Made by a program: the position numbers and the translations under genes. Positions 8,248-17,473 of a stretch of 64,000 nt of DNA are shown in pieces. The notes under the pieces are model-generated. The model was not told where the DNA came from. It saw only the letters and a program-made list of their open reading frames with translations, and ran no database searches. Location: positions 62,001 through 126,000 of the forward strand of contig AYSC01000003.1 in assembly GCA_000503195.1 (NCBI GenBank). The letters are read 5' to 3'. Source of the DNA: Blastomonas sp. CACIA14H2. GTDB taxonomy: Bacteria; Pseudomonadota; Alphaproteobacteria; Sphingomonadales; Sphingomonadaceae. Position 1 is the stretch's first letter. Each line of letters begins with the position of its first letter.

Positions 8248-9042
8248 TCAGAGGTCGATCTCGCCGGAAAAGACATGCGTGGCAGGGCCCGCCATCCGGA
8301 CGCTGCCGCCCGGCTGCCAGTCGATGGTCAGCGTCCCGCCCGGCAGATGCACCGCGACCGGTCCGCTGACCAACCTGCGCCGGATCGCCGCGACCGCGGT
8401 GGCGCAGGCACCGGTGCCGCACGCTTGCGTCAGCCCCGCGCCGCGCTCCCAGACGCGCAGGTGCAGGCCGTCATCGGCCAGATGCGCGACGTTGACGTTG
8501 ACGCGTTCGGGGAAGAGCGGGTCGTGCTCGATGATCGGCCCCAGCCGGTCGAGCGCGACCGCATGGGCATCGGGCACGAAGAAGATGACATGCGGATTGC
8601 CCATGCTGACGGCGGCGGGATCGGTCAGATCCTCCCAGCCGACGGGCAGGTGCAGCGTATCCATCGGATAGGCGAGCGGGATGGCGTCCCAGTCGAGCCC
8701 CGGCAAGCCCATGTCGACGCTGACATCGCCATCGCCAAGCTGCCCGCGGAGAAGCCCCGCGCCGGTTTCGACCACGACATCGCGCCCGGCGAGCGCGACG
8801 ACGCAGCGCGTGGCATTGCCGCAGGCGCTGACCTCGCCGCCATCCTGGTTGAAGATCTGCATCGCGAAATCGGCCTTGGCCGATGGGCGCATGACGATCA
8901 GCTGGTCGCAGCCGATGCCGCGATGCCGGTCGGCCAGCGCGCGCGCCTGATCGCTGCTCAGCGCGAGGTCGTGTTCGCGGGCATCGAAAATGACGAAGTC
9001 ATTGCCGAGCCCGTGCATCTTGTGGAAGCGATGATGCGCCAT
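8248..9042 (-). CDS. dapF: Diaminopimelate epimerase
   Basis: DapF interconverts LL- and meso-diaminopimelate for lysine and peptidoglycan synthesis. The 264-aa product begins HRFHKMHGLGNDFVIFD. It carries the first catalytic cysteine in ACGNATRCV and the second in TQACGTGACATAV. Both are intact. It is the first gene of the dapF-mtaB-ftsY-yciB operon. Confidence 0.96.
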   Translation of the reverse strand: MAHHRFHKMHGLGNDFVIFDAREHDLALSSDQARALADRHRGIGCDQLIVMRPSAKADFAMQIFNQDGGEVSACGNATRCVVALAGRDVVVETGAGLLRGQLGDGDVSVDMGLPGLDWDAIPLAYPMDTLHLPVGWEDLTDPAAVSMGNPHVIFFVPDAHAVALDRLGPIIEHDPLFPERVNVNVAHLADDGLHLRVWERGAGLTQACGTGACATAVAAIRRRLVSGPVAVHLPGGTLTIDWQPGGSVRMAGPATHVFSGEIDL

Positions 9043-9083
9043 GACGGCGCTTTAACGCGGGTGCGCCCGCGAGGGAAGCGCGA

Positions 9084-10778
9084 TCACTCGCCGCGCGCGG
9101 CGCGCAGCTGCGGCTCGGTAAACTGCTCGGTCTCGTCTGGCGTGGCCGGCTTGGGCGTCCAGCCCAGGCCGAGCAGATTGCGCTCGGCCAGCAGGCGACG
9201 GGCCTGCTCGACCGAAAGCGGCTGGCCGAAATGGAAGCCCTGGCCCTTGGCACAGCCGATCTCGGCAAGATGCGCGATCAGTTCGCCATCCTCGATGCCT
9301 TCGGCGGTGATCGGCAGGCCCATGGATTCGCCGAGCAGGGCGATGGTCTGGACGATCGCACGGCTTTCCTTGCTCTCGTTCATCGAGGTGACGAAGCTGC
9401 GGTCGATCTTGATCCGGTCGAACGGCAGCGCGCGCAGATGCGCCAATGAGCTGTAGCCGGTGCCGAAATCGTCGAGCGCGACGCGCACGCCCTGGTTCTT
9501 CAGGCTGCCGATGATCGACTGGGCCAGGCCCATATTCTCGAACAGGCAGCTTTCGGTGATCTCGATTTCCAGCCGGCTCGCCGGGAACCCGGTCTCGACC
9601 AGCAGCTTGACGATCTTCTGCGCCAGCCACGGATCGCGCAGTTGCACCGGCGAGATGTTGACCGAGATGGTGAGGCTCTGGTCCCAACCGCGCGCATCCT
9701 CCATCGCCTGGCGGATCACACAGGCGGAAAGATCGCCGATCATGCCGGTATCCTCGGCAATCGGGATGAAGATGTCGGGCGAGACCTGGCCCAGTTCGGG
9801 CGAATTCCAGCGGGCGAGCACCTCGAAGCCGATCAATGTGCCGGTGTTGAGGTCGATCTGCTGCTCGTAATAGGGCACGAACTCGCCGCGGCCGATGCCC
9901 ACGCGCATGCCCGATTCGATCTTGTTGCGGAACTGGACCTCGTTCTCCATGCGCGGGTCGAACCAGCAATAGCGGTTTCGTCCGTGCTTCTTGCTGGCAT
10001 ACATCGCGATGTCGGCGCGGCGCATCAGCACGTCGAGGCTGTTGTCGCACTGGTCGGCGCGGGCGATGCCGATCGACGCGGTAACGGTCAGTTCGGCCGT
10101 GCCGCTGCTGGCCGGCCCGGTGATCGGCTTGCCGACTTGCTCGATCAGGTCTTCGGCGACGCGCTGGACGGTTTCGGGAAAATCGGCGTCAAAGATGAAC
10201 GTGCAGGCGAATTCGTCGCCGCCCAGCCGCGCGACATGGCTGTTGGGGGGCATCGTCGCCTTGAGGCGCTGGGCGACCTCGATCAGCACCTTGTCGCCCG
10301 CGTCATGGCCGTGGATGTCGTTGATATTCTTGAAGTTGTCGAGGTCGAGCATCAGGTACGCCACGGTCATGTCGCGCCGCGTCGCCTGGGCGATCAGACT
10401 CGCGCTGGCTTCGCCGATCGCGCGGCGGTTGAGGCAACCGGTCAGCGGATCGGTCACGGCGAGCGTCTTGGCCTGCTCCTCGGCATTCTTGTGATGCGCA
10501 ATCTCGCGGTGCAGCTCGCTGTAACGCCGCCAACCGAAGATGATCAGCGCAATGTTGAGCAGCAGCGCGGTCACCGCGATGTTGTTGGGGGAAACCGCAG
10601 CGCCGTAATAATGCCGGATCGCGTCGGGCATCACGCTGCCGGCGGTGCCCACGAACATGACGATGGCCGCGGTCATGATGCCGCCGGCGACGAAATCGCG
10701 GCTGCGCGCCACCCGCCCGCTCAGGTCCTCGGTGCGGCTGTTGCCGGCAATGGCGTTGGTCTCATGCGGCACGATCAT
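9084..10778 (-). CDS. Membrane-bound GGDEF/EAL protein (c-di-GMP metabolism)
   Basis: A 564-aa protein with two N-terminal transmembrane segments (about residues 30-50 and 65-83), a short linker, a GGDEF domain with an intact RLGGDEF motif (186-190) and a C-terminal EAL domain. The EAL signature reads EVL, and later motifs ITESC, DDFGTGYSSL, KIDRSFV and EGIED are present, so phosphodiesterase activity is plausible; cyclase activity is also possible, since the A-site is complete. No RxxD inhibitory site is seen just before GGDEF. The ATG at 10778 is preferred over a TTG 9 bp upstream, though a GAGGGG sits very close to it. No sensory domain is recognisable. Confidence 0.9.
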   Translation of the reverse strand: MIVPHETNAIAGNSRTEDLSGRVARSRDFVAGGIMTAAIVMFVGTAGSVMPDAIRHYYGAAVSPNNIAVTALLLNIALIIFGWRRYSELHREIAHHKNAEEQAKTLAVTDPLTGCLNRRAIGEASASLIAQATRRDMTVAYLMLDLDNFKNINDIHGHDAGDKVLIEVAQRLKATMPPNSHVARLGGDEFACTFIFDADFPETVQRVAEDLIEQVGKPITGPASSGTAELTVTASIGIARADQCDNSLDVLMRRADIAMYASKKHGRNRYCWFDPRMENEVQFRNKIESGMRVGIGRGEFVPYYEQQIDLNTGTLIGFEVLARWNSPELGQVSPDIFIPIAEDTGMIGDLSACVIRQAMEDARGWDQSLTISVNISPVQLRDPWLAQKIVKLLVETGFPASRLEIEITESCLFENMGLAQSIIGSLKNQGVRVALDDFGTGYSSLAHLRALPFDRIKIDRSFVTSMNESKESRAIVQTIALLGESMGLPITAEGIEDGELIAHLAEIGCAKGQGFHFGQPLSVEQARRLLAERNLLGLGWTPKPATPDETEQFTEPQLRAARGE

Positions 10779-11188
10779 TCCCCTCAACCGGAACGCAGCG
10801 TCCGGTCGAATGGCAGCAGCCTAGGGAAGGATCGTTAAAAGAGTGTTTAAGCCGAAATCGTCATTGCGGGGGGGAATCGCGGAATTCTGCGGGACAGGGT
10901 GGTAAACCCCTGGTTAACACCCGTCATGGCCGACCCTGACCGGTGGCGCTTGCGTGCCGGGGCTTGCCAAATCGCCGCATCTGCTTTAGGGGCCGCGACA
11001 GTCTTGCGCGCAAACCTTGCGTTCGGGGCACCCAGTTCAGCCGCTTATACCGCAATGTCGGTTCATGCGCGCGCCGGTCGGCGAGGTTTCGCCCACCGGC
11101 GATTTTTGCGTTTGGCAGGTGGCGGCCGGGGCGTCCTTGATCGTGCGGGTGCGGGCAGCCATCTCGGCGGACAGAAGGAGAAGCGGAT
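10779..11188. other. Intergenic region upstream of ffh with a leader hairpin
   Basis: This 410-bp gap separates the divergent GGDEF/EAL gene and ffh. I see no convincing gene in it, and no match to the conserved 4.5S RNA core. The clearest element is a GC-rich hairpin at 11073-11100 (arms around GCCGG...CCGGC with inner GGCGA/TCGCC) followed directly by gATTTTTg, about 90 bp before the ffh start. It could be a terminator or attenuator of an ffh leader transcript. Confidence 0.4.
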
Positions 11189-12694
11189 ATGTTCGATAAT
11201 CTGACTGATCGCCTTGGCGGCGTGTTCGATCGGCTGCGCGGCCGGGGCGCGCTGAAGGAAGAGGACGTCCGCGCCGCGATGCGCGAGGTGCGCATCGCGC
11301 TGCTCGAGGCCGATGTCGCGCTGCCCGTCGTCCGCGATTTCATCAACACCGTCACCGAACAGGCCGTCGGTCAGGCGGTGCTCAAGTCGGTCGCGCCGGG
11401 CCAGCAGGTCGTCAAGATCGTCAACGACGCGCTGACCGAGATGCTGGGCTCCGAAGCCAGCGACCTCGACCTCGCGGTTGCTCCGCCTGCCGTCATCATG
11501 ATGGTCGGCCTGCAGGGATCGGGCAAGACCACCAGCACCGCCAAGATCGCCAAGCTGCTGAAAGAGAAGCACGGCAAGAAGGTGATGATGGCCTCGCTCG
11601 ACGTGCAGCGTCCGGCGGCGCAGGAACAGCTCAAGGTGCTGGGCGAGCAGGTCAATGTCGCCACGCTGCCGATCGTTGCTGGCCAGATGCCGGTCGATAT
11701 CGCGCGGCGTGCGCTGCAATCGGCCAAGCTGCAGTCGTTCGACGTGGTGATGCTCGATACCGCGGGCCGCCTGCACGTCGACCAGCAGCTGATGGACGAG
11801 ATGAAGGCGGTGGCCGCCGAAGCGACGCCCAAGGAAATCCTGCTCGTCGTCGATTCGCTGACCGGTCAGGACGCGGTCAATGTCGCGCAGAACTTCTCCG
11901 ACCAGGTGCCGCTGACCGGCGTGGTGCTGACCCGCATGGACGGCGATGCGCGCGGCGGTGCGGCGCTTTCGATGCGCGCGGTCACCGGCCGTCCGATCAA
12001 GTTCGTCGGCATGGGCGAGAAGATGGACGCGATCGAGCCGTTCCATCCGGGCCGCGTCGCGGGCCGCATCCTCGGCATGGGCGATGTCGTCAGCCTGGTC
12101 GAGAAAGCGGCGGCGACGGTCGAAAAGGAAGACGCCGACAAGCTCGCCGCCAAGATGGCCAAGGGTCAGTTCGACATGAACGACCTGCGCACCCAGCTGC
12201 GGCAGATGACCAAGATGGGCGGGCTCGGCGCGCTGGCGGGCATGATGCCGGGCATGAAGAAGGCCAAGGCGGCGATGAGCGCCAGCGGTGTCGACGACAA
12301 GGTGCTGGTGCACATGGATGCGATCATCGGATCGATGACCCCCAAGGAGCGCGAAAAGCCCGGCATTCTCAACGCCAAGCGCAAGATCCGCATCGCCAAG
12401 GGATCGGGCACCACCGTGCAGGACGTCAACCGGGTGATCAAGATGCACCAGGAGATGGAAGGTGCGATGAAGAAGATCCGCAAGATGGGCGGATTGAAAG
12501 GCCTCGCCGCCATGTTCGGCGGCGGCGGTGGTGGCGGAGACGGCGGCGTGGGCGGCCTTGGCGGTGGCAAGATGCCGACCGAGGACGACATTGCCGGGCT
12601 GCTCGGCGGTGGCGGCAAGGGCATTGCCGGCGGGCTTCCTGGTCTTCCCGGCGGGCTGCCTCCCGGCTTCCAGAATTTCAACAAGAAGAAGTGA
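11189..12694 (+). CDS. ffh: Signal recognition particle protein Ffh
   Basis: Ffh binds 4.5S RNA and signal sequences of nascent inner-membrane proteins. The 501-aa product has the N domain (MFDNLTDRLGGVFDRL), the GTPase domain with GLQGSGKTTSTAKIA, DVQRPAAQEQL, DTAGRLHVDQQLMDEM and TRMDGDARGGAALS, and a C-terminal M domain with methionine-rich helices. The tail after about residue 445 is a long glycine-rich low-complexity stretch. GGAG lies upstream of the ATG. rpsP follows after 39 bp, so it may be cotranscribed with the ribosomal operon. Confidence 0.97.
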   Translation: MFDNLTDRLGGVFDRLRGRGALKEEDVRAAMREVRIALLEADVALPVVRDFINTVTEQAVGQAVLKSVAPGQQVVKIVNDALTEMLGSEASDLDLAVAPPAVIMMVGLQGSGKTTSTAKIAKLLKEKHGKKVMMASLDVQRPAAQEQLKVLGEQVNVATLPIVAGQMPVDIARRALQSAKLQSFDVVMLDTAGRLHVDQQLMDEMKAVAAEATPKEILLVVDSLTGQDAVNVAQNFSDQVPLTGVVLTRMDGDARGGAALSMRAVTGRPIKFVGMGEKMDAIEPFHPGRVAGRILGMGDVVSLVEKAAATVEKEDADKLAAKMAKGQFDMNDLRTQLRQMTKMGGLGALAGMMPGMKKAKAAMSASGVDDKVLVHMDAIIGSMTPKEREKPGILNAKRKIRIAKGSGTTVQDVNRVIKMHQEMEGAMKKIRKMGGLKGLAAMFGGGGGGGDGGVGGLGGGKMPTEDDIAGLLGGGGKGIAGGLPGLPGGLPPGFQNFNKKK

Positions 12695-12733
12695 TTTCGT
12701 TTTTCAAGTTCATCAGAAAGGTAAGGTTCTACA

Positions 12734-13162
12734 ATGTCGATTTCCATGCGTCTGTCGCGCGGCGGTTCCAAGAAGCGCCCCTATTACAAGATCGTCGTCG
12801 CCAACAGCCGCGCGCCCCGCGACGGCAAGTATCTTGAGCAGATCGGCACCTATAACCCGCTGCTCGCCAAGGATTCGGGCGAGCGCGTGAAGATCAACGA
12901 AGAGCGCGCCAAGCACTGGCTGTCGGTCGGCGCGCAGCCCACCGATCGCGTCGCCCGCTTCCTCGACGCCGCCGGCCTCAAGGAACGCAAGGCCAGCGTC
13001 AACCCCAAGAAGGGCGAGCCGGGCGAAAAGGCCAAGGAACGCGCCGAGGAAAAGGCCGCCAAGCTGGCTGAAGCCGAAGAGGCCGCCAAGGCCGCTGCCG
13101 AAGCACCCGCCGCTGAAGAAGCACCGGCTGAAGAAGCCGCTGCCGAACAGGCCGAAGGCTGA
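12734..13162 (+). CDS. rpsP: Ribosomal protein S16
   Basis: The N-terminal 85 residues ([20 protein letters not shown], then [18 protein letters not shown]) are S16 of the 30S subunit. The protein is 142 aa because of a lysine-rich then Ala/Glu-rich C-terminal tail from about residue 95 ([20 protein letters not shown]), a type of extension common in sphingomonads. First gene of the rpsP-rimM-trmD-rplS group. Confidence 0.97.
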   Translation: MSISMRLSRGGSKKRPYYKIVVANSRAPRDGKYLEQIGTYNPLLAKDSGERVKINEERAKHWLSVGAQPTDRVARFLDAAGLKERKASVNPKKGEPGEKAKERAEEKAAKLAEAEEAAKAAAEAPAAEEAPAEEAAAEQAEG

Positions 13163-13176
13163 TCATCTGTCCCTCT

Positions 13177-13218
13177 CCCCTCCCGCCTGCGGGAGGGGAA
13201 GGTTCGGCTTGCCGAACC
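13177..13218. repeat. Two adjacent hairpins between rpsP and rimM
   Basis: CCCCTCCCGC-CT-GCGGGAGGGG at 13177-13198 is a perfect 10-bp hairpin, followed at 13201-13218 by GGTTCGGC-TT-GCCGAACC. This is a common sphingomonad repeat type. Because it lies inside the operon it may also act on mRNA stability or partial termination. Confidence 0.75.
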
Positions 13219-13245
13219 GGGGTGGGCGTTGGGATTGCATATTGA

Positions 13246-13719
13246 ATGTCTGATCGCCCCATCACCCTGGCCGTGATCGTCGGCGCGCATGGCGTGACCG
13301 GCGAGGTGCGCGTCAAGCTCTTCGGCTCGGGGCTCGATGCGCTGAAGGCGCACAAGAGCTTCAACAACGGCGCGCTAACGCTCAAGTCGCTGCGCCCGCA
13401 AAAGGACCTCGGCATCGCGCGCTTTGCCGAGATTTCCGACCGCAACGCCGCAGAGGCCGCACGCGGCACCGAGCTCACCGTCCCCCGTTCCGCGCTCCCG
13501 CCGCTCGGCGAGGGCGAATATTATCATGCCGATCTGATCGGATTGCCCGTGACGTCGGATACCGGCGCCACGCTCGGCACCGTGCGCGCGGTCGAGAATT
13601 TCGGCGCCGGCGACGTGCTCGATATCGTCCGCGACGACGGCAAGAGCTTCATGGTGCCGGTGACCGCCGGCGAGATCGACGAAGCCCGCGTCGTCATTGA
13701 CCCGGTCTGGGCCGAATAG
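13246..13719 (+). CDS. rimM: Ribosome maturation factor RimM
   Basis: RimM assists 30S assembly by binding S19. The 157-aa product has the N-terminal barrel (ITLAVIVGAHGVTGEVRVKLF) and the PRC-barrel-like C-terminal domain (GEYYHADLIGLPVTSDTGATLG). It lies between rpsP and trmD as in most bacteria, but here a vapBC pair follows directly: the rimM stop codon overlaps the start of a palindromic operator. Confidence 0.95.
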   Translation: MSDRPITLAVIVGAHGVTGEVRVKLFGSGLDALKAHKSFNNGALTLKSLRPQKDLGIARFAEISDRNAAEAARGTELTVPRSALPPLGEGEYYHADLIGLPVTSDTGATLGTVRAVENFGAGDVLDIVRDDGKSFMVPVTAGEIDEARVVIDPVWAE

Positions 13720-13739
13720 TATATACATTGCGTATATAC
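13719..13739. promoter_or_regulatory. Palindromic operator of the vapBC pair
   Basis: GTATATAC at 13719-13726 and again at 13732-13739, separated by ATTGC. Each half is itself a palindrome, so the 21-bp element is both a direct and an inverted repeat. It begins at the last base of rimM and ends 11 bp before the vapB start, next to a GGAGG ribosome binding site at 13740-13744. AbrB-type antitoxins autoregulate by binding such AT-rich palindromes; assigning it to VapB is inference. Confidence 0.7.
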
Positions 13740-13750
13740 GGGAGGCTCTG

Positions 13751-14020
13751 ATGGGCAAGGAATATCGCGCAAAGAGCTTCAAGTCCGGCAATTCCGTCGC
13801 CATCCGCATGCCCGCCGCGCTGGGCATCGAGCCTGATCGGGAATGGACCATCGTCGAGGCCGACGGAAAGATGACGATCGAGCCTGCTGCAAACCCGATG
13901 AAAAAGATCGATGTCAGCGGGTTCTGGGGCAAGGCACCTGGATTGCAGTTGCCGCCGCGAGAGGATTTTGAAGAGCGGCCGAGCGCCCTTGCCCCAAGGT
14001 TGCCATCGGGCCGATCGTGA
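13751..14020 (+). CDS. vapB: Antitoxin of VapB type (SpoVT/AbrB fold)
   Basis: An 89-aa protein starting MGKEYRAKSFKSGNSVAIRMP, the swapped-hairpin AbrB-like DNA-binding domain, with an acidic C-terminal tail (IDVSGFWGKAPGLQ) that would wrap the toxin. The ATG at 13751 has GGAGG 6 bp upstream. Its stop overlaps the vapC GTG start (GTGA). The usual role is neutralising VapC and repressing the operon. Confidence 0.88.
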   Translation: MGKEYRAKSFKSGNSVAIRMPAALGIEPDREWTIVEADGKMTIEPAANPMKKIDVSGFWGKAPGLQLPPREDFEERPSALAPRLPSGRS

Positions 14021-14394
14021 TCCGCTATCTGATCGATTCCGACTGCGCCGTATACGCATTGACGGCGCGGTTCGAGCCACTGCGGCATCGACTGGAAAGT
14101 CTGGAGCCTGGTGTCGTCGGGCTGTCTGCTGTCACCTTTGCCGAGATCTTTCTGGGATCGACCCAGGGCAAGCCACCGCCAGTCGGGGTGCTTGAGGCGT
14201 TTTTGTTGCAGATACCTTTGCTGCCATTTGATGAGGCGGCGGCAAGAGCCTATGCGCAACTGCCCTTCAAGCGCGCCCGGTTCGATCGGCTGCTGGCCGC
14301 GCATGCGCTGAGCATCGGGGCGACCATCGTGACGAACAACGAAGGCGATTTTGCCGACATCCCCGGCCTCAAGGTCGAGAACTGGACCCTATGA
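14017..14394 (+). CDS. vapC: Toxin of VapC type (PIN-domain ribonuclease)
   Basis: A 125-aa PIN-domain protein. The acidic residues expected for Mg2+-dependent RNase activity are visible: Asp in [10 protein letters not shown], Glu in [11 protein letters not shown], Asp in [11 protein letters not shown], and the final NNEGDF. VapC toxins cleave tRNA or rRNA. It starts with GTG inside the vapB stop and its TGA overlaps the trmD start by 4 bp (ATGA), so trmD translation may be coupled to the toxin. Insertion of a toxin gene at this point of an essential operon is unusual. Confidence 0.88.
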   Translation: MIRYLIDSDCAVYALTARFEPLRHRLESLEPGVVGLSAVTFAEIFLGSTQGKPPPVGVLEAFLLQIPLLPFDEAAARAYAQLPFKRARFDRLLAAHALSIGATIVTNNEGDFADIPGLKVENWTL

Positions 14395-15122
14395 CCTTCG
14401 CTGCCCAAGTCCTCACGCTCTATCCCGAGATGTTCCCCGGGCCGCTGGGTCAAAGCCTGGCCGGGCGCGCGCTGGCGGAGGGGCGATGGTCGCTTGATGC
14501 GATCCAGATCCGCGATTTCGCGACCGACAGGCATCGCAGCGTCGACGATACGCCCGCAGGCGGCGGGGCGGGGATGGTGCTGCGCGCCGATGTGCTCGCG
14601 GCGGCGGTCGACCATGCGCTGGAGCGTTCGCCGCAAGCGCCCGTGATTGCGATGACGCCGCGCGGTGCGCCGCTGACCCAGGCGCGGGTGCGGCAGCTCG
14701 CGGCCGGGCCGGGCGTCACCATCCTTTGCGGGCGATTCGAGGGATTTGATCAGCGGCTGTTCGAGGCCCGGCCGATCGAGGAGATTTCGATCGGCGATTA
14801 CGTGCTTTCGGGCGGAGAAACCGGGGCTTTGGTGCTGCTTGACGCTTGCGTTCGGCTGTTGCCCGATGTAATGGGCGCGTTTTCCAGCGGAGACGAAGAA
14901 TCGTTCGAGAACGGTTTGCTCGAATATCCGCACTACACCCGACCTCAAATCTGGGAAGGGCGTGCGATCCCCGAAGTGCTGCGATCGGGGGATCACGCGA
15001 AAATCCGGGCCTGGCGCGAAGCGCAGGCCGCGGAGATCACACGGCTAAGGCGGCCGGATCTTTGGGAGCGCCATGGGGGCACTCCGGATCGGTCGCCCTC
15101 TGGTGCGCGGCGAAAAACATGA
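14391..15122 (+). CDS. trmD: tRNA (guanine-N1)-methyltransferase TrmD
   Basis: TrmD makes m1G37 in tRNAs and prevents frameshifting. The 243-aa product shows [15 protein letters not shown] at the N-terminus, the trefoil-knot SAM site [11 protein letters not shown] and [13 protein letters not shown], and [18 protein letters not shown]. It overlaps vapC by 4 bp and rplS follows after 10 bp. Confidence 0.96.
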   Translation: MTFAAQVLTLYPEMFPGPLGQSLAGRALAEGRWSLDAIQIRDFATDRHRSVDDTPAGGGAGMVLRADVLAAAVDHALERSPQAPVIAMTPRGAPLTQARVRQLAAGPGVTILCGRFEGFDQRLFEARPIEEISIGDYVLSGGETGALVLLDACVRLLPDVMGAFSSGDEESFENGLLEYPHYTRPQIWEGRAIPEVLRSGDHAKIRAWREAQAAEITRLRRPDLWERHGGTPDRSPSGARRKT

Positions 15123-15132
15123 GGACAGGTCG

Positions 15133-15522
15133 ATGAACCTTATCCAGACGCTCGAAGCGGAAGCTATCGAGGAATTCAAGTCGAAGAAGTCCATCCCCGA
15201 TTTCCGGGCTGGCGATACCGTTCGCGTCGGCGTGCGCGTGGTCGAAGGCGACCGCACCCGCGTCCAGAATTACGAAGGCGTGTGCATTGCACGCTCGAAC
15301 CGCGGCCTGGGCTCCAACTTCACCGTGCGCAAGATCTCGTTCGGTGAGGGTGTCGAGCGCGTGTTCCCGCTCTATTCGCCGAACATCGATTCGATCACCG
15401 TCGTCCGTCGCGGTGTCGTGCGTCGTGCAAAGCTCTATTATCTGCGCGGCCTGACCGGCAAGCGCGCGCGTATTGCCGAGCGCCGGGACAACCGTCCCGC
15501 CAAGGAAAATGCCGAGGGCTGA
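15133..15522 (+). CDS. rplS: Ribosomal protein L19
   Basis: A 129-aa L19: [53 protein letters not shown] and [14 protein letters not shown] are all present. The ATG at 15133 has AGGACAGG upstream; an in-frame ATG at 15073 lies inside trmD and is not used. Last gene of the operon; a terminator follows. Confidence 0.97.
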   Translation: MNLIQTLEAEAIEEFKSKKSIPDFRAGDTVRVGVRVVEGDRTRVQNYEGVCIARSNRGLGSNFTVRKISFGEGVERVFPLYSPNIDSITVVRRGVVRRAKLYYLRGLTGKRARIAERRDNRPAKENAEG

Positions 15523-15551
15523 TCCTTTGTCGGCATAGCCTGAAACACGCA

Positions 15552-15583
15552 AGGGGGCGGTCCGGATCGGGCCGCCCTTTTTC
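15552..15583 (+). terminator. Intrinsic terminator of the rpsP-rplS operon
   Basis: A stem GGGCGGTCC / GGGCCGCCC around a GGATC loop is followed by TTTTT. It lies 30 bp after rplS. Confidence 0.85.
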
Positions 15584-15619
15584 GTTGCGCTTGCACCCAG
15601 CTTTGCGCAGGGATGCTGC

Positions 15620-17473
15620 ATGGCACTACCTCCCGGACCCGCACAGCAGATCATTCCCCGCGCGATGGCGCAGCTCAAGGCGGGCGATGCCGCTGCTGCA
15701 CGCCTGACCTTTTACGGACTTCCGCCCGCCGATCAGGGCCATCCCGATTGCCTGTTCGTGCGCGCGCTGATCGACCGGGCGCTAGGCCGGCTCGACGATG
15801 CGCGTCAGGCGCTGGCGAGCGCGATCGAGGCGGACGCGATGATCCCGCAGCTGTGGAAAGTCTATTCCGAAGTGCTCGATGCCTTGGGCAATCCGGTCGA
15901 GGCCTTGCGCGCGGTCGATCGCGCGGTCGCCATCGCGCCCGGCTATGTCGATGCCTGGCACGATATGATCGTGCTGGCGATCCGGACCGGCGAGCACGAC
16001 CTGGCCGACCAGGCGCTTGTCAATCTGGCGAAGGTCAAGCCCGATGACCCGCGTCTACCATGGCTGCACGCAACGCTGGCCCAGGCGCGCGGCGACCATG
16101 ATCTGGCGGTCGATGGCTTTCGTGCGGTACTCGAATCCAAGTCGAATGACCGCCGCGCGCTGCACAATCTGGCGGTTTCGCTACGCGAGCTCGACCAGCA
16201 GGAAGAAGCGCTGGCGGTGGTGAACGAGGCGCTGCGCCATCGGCTCGATGCACCTGAAACGCACACGTTGCGCGCGCATCTGCTGGCCGAACTGGGGCGC
16301 TATGAGGCAGCGGTCGATCAGTATCGCGATGTCATCGCGCGCTTCCCGGATTTTCTCGATGCGCAGGAAACGTTCGCCCGGCTGATGCCGCAACTCGCCG
16401 GCGGCGCAGCCCATGCCCTGGCTGGCTATCGCGCCGCGCTGAAGGACAGGCCGCAGTCCAGGCCCTTGTGGTTGTCCGCAGTGGCCAGCGCAAAGGCGCT
16501 GGGCGAGGCGGATCAGATGCGCGAATGGGCCGAGGAAGCACTGACGCGGTTCGGTGATACGCCCGACATGCTGTTCCTGCGGGCCAGCGCCGATATTGCC
16601 GCCCGTGACTGGCTGGCTGCTCGGCCCAGGCTCGAAGGCCTGGTCGCGGCGCATCCCGAAAGCCATAGCGCACAGCTCAACCTTGCCCATGTGCTGCTCG
16701 CTCAGGGCGACGCGAAGGCCGCAGAAACGCACGCGCTGGAAGCCGCGCGGCTCAACCGCGACGATCAGTCCGCCTGGTCGCTGCTCAGCGTGATCTGGCG
16801 GCTGCTCGATGATCCGCGCGAGGCCTGGCTGGCCGATTACGATCGGCTGGTGATGCCGGTAGAGCTGTCGGCTCCCGAGGGCTGGAGCGATATCACAAGC
16901 TTCCTGGCAGAACTCAAGCCGGTGCTCGAGGCGCTGCACACCACCCAGTTGCACCCGGCGGAGCAGACGCTGCGCGGCGGCACGCAGACGCGCGGCCTGC
17001 TGTTCCAGAAGCGGCATCCGGCGATTCAGGGTCTCAAGGCTTCCATCCATCAGGCCATTGTCGGCCAGCTCGCCAAGCTGACCTTCGACATGGACCATCC
17101 GTTTCTCGGGCGGATGGGGGACGATATCCGCTTTGCCGGGTCCTGGTCGGTGCGGCTGGCGAGCGAGGGCTTCCATGTCAGCCATATCCATCCGGCGGGC
17201 TGGCTGAGCTCAGCCTGCTATATCAGCCTGCCGCCCGAAGTCGCGCGCGGCGACGACCATGCCGGCGCGCTGCAGTTCGGCGTGCCCGACAGCGTGTTCG
17301 GGCTCGATCTCGCACCGCGCCGCATCGTCGCGCCCGCTGAAGGCAGGCTGGTGATCTTCCCCAGCTATATGTGGCATGGCACGCTCCCCTTCGAAAGCGC
17401 TGGCCACCGGATGACCGTAGCATTTGATGCAATGCCCCAAGCCATGCTTTCGATGAACAATATTCTGGTGTGA
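15620..17473 (+). CDS. TPR-repeat protein with C-terminal 2OG-Fe(II) oxygenase-like domain
   Basis: A 617-aa cytoplasmic-looking protein. Residues about 10-410 are helical repeats of TPR type (for example [40 protein letters not shown]). The C-terminal 190 residues match the putative 2OG-Fe(II) oxygenase family: [20 protein letters not shown] with His ligand candidates, [12 protein letters not shown], and [20 protein letters not shown] with the distal His and a later Arg for 2-oxoglutarate. Such TPR-oxygenase proteins probably hydroxylate a protein or small molecule; the substrate is unknown. Transcribed separately after the rplS terminator. Confidence 0.8.
   Translation: MALPPGPAQQIIPRAMAQLKAGDAAAARLTFYGLPPADQGHPDCLFVRALIDRALGRLDDARQALASAIEADAMIPQLWKVYSEVLDALGNPVEALRAVDRAVAIAPGYVDAWHDMIVLAIRTGEHDLADQALVNLAKVKPDDPRLPWLHATLAQARGDHDLAVDGFRAVLESKSNDRRALHNLAVSLRELDQQEEALAVVNEALRHRLDAPETHTLRAHLLAELGRYEAAVDQYRDVIARFPDFLDAQETFARLMPQLAGGAAHALAGYRAALKDRPQSRPLWLSAVASAKALGEADQMREWAEEALTRFGDTPDMLFLRASADIAARDWLAARPRLEGLVAAHPESHSAQLNLAHVLLAQGDAKAAETHALEAARLNRDDQSAWSLLSVIWRLLDDPREAWLADYDRLVMPVELSAPEGWSDITSFLAELKPVLEALHTTQLHPAEQTLRGGTQTRGLLFQKRHPAIQGLKASIHQAIVGQLAKLTFDMDHPFLGRMGDDIRFAGSWSVRLASEGFHVSHIHPAGWLSSACYISLPPEVARGDDHAGALQFGVPDSVFGLDLAPRRIVAPAEGRLVIFPSYMWHGTLPFESAGHRMTVAFDAMPQAMLSMNNILV

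Noticed and set aside
10779-11188. 4.5S (SRP) RNA gene near ffh
   Set aside because: I looked for the conserved GGTCCGGAAGGAAGCAGC-type core and did not find it in this gap.
13719-13739. The GTATATAC repeats as an attachment (att) site of a mobile element
   Set aside because: There is no second copy at the 3' end of vapC and no integrase; a vapB operator explains it better.
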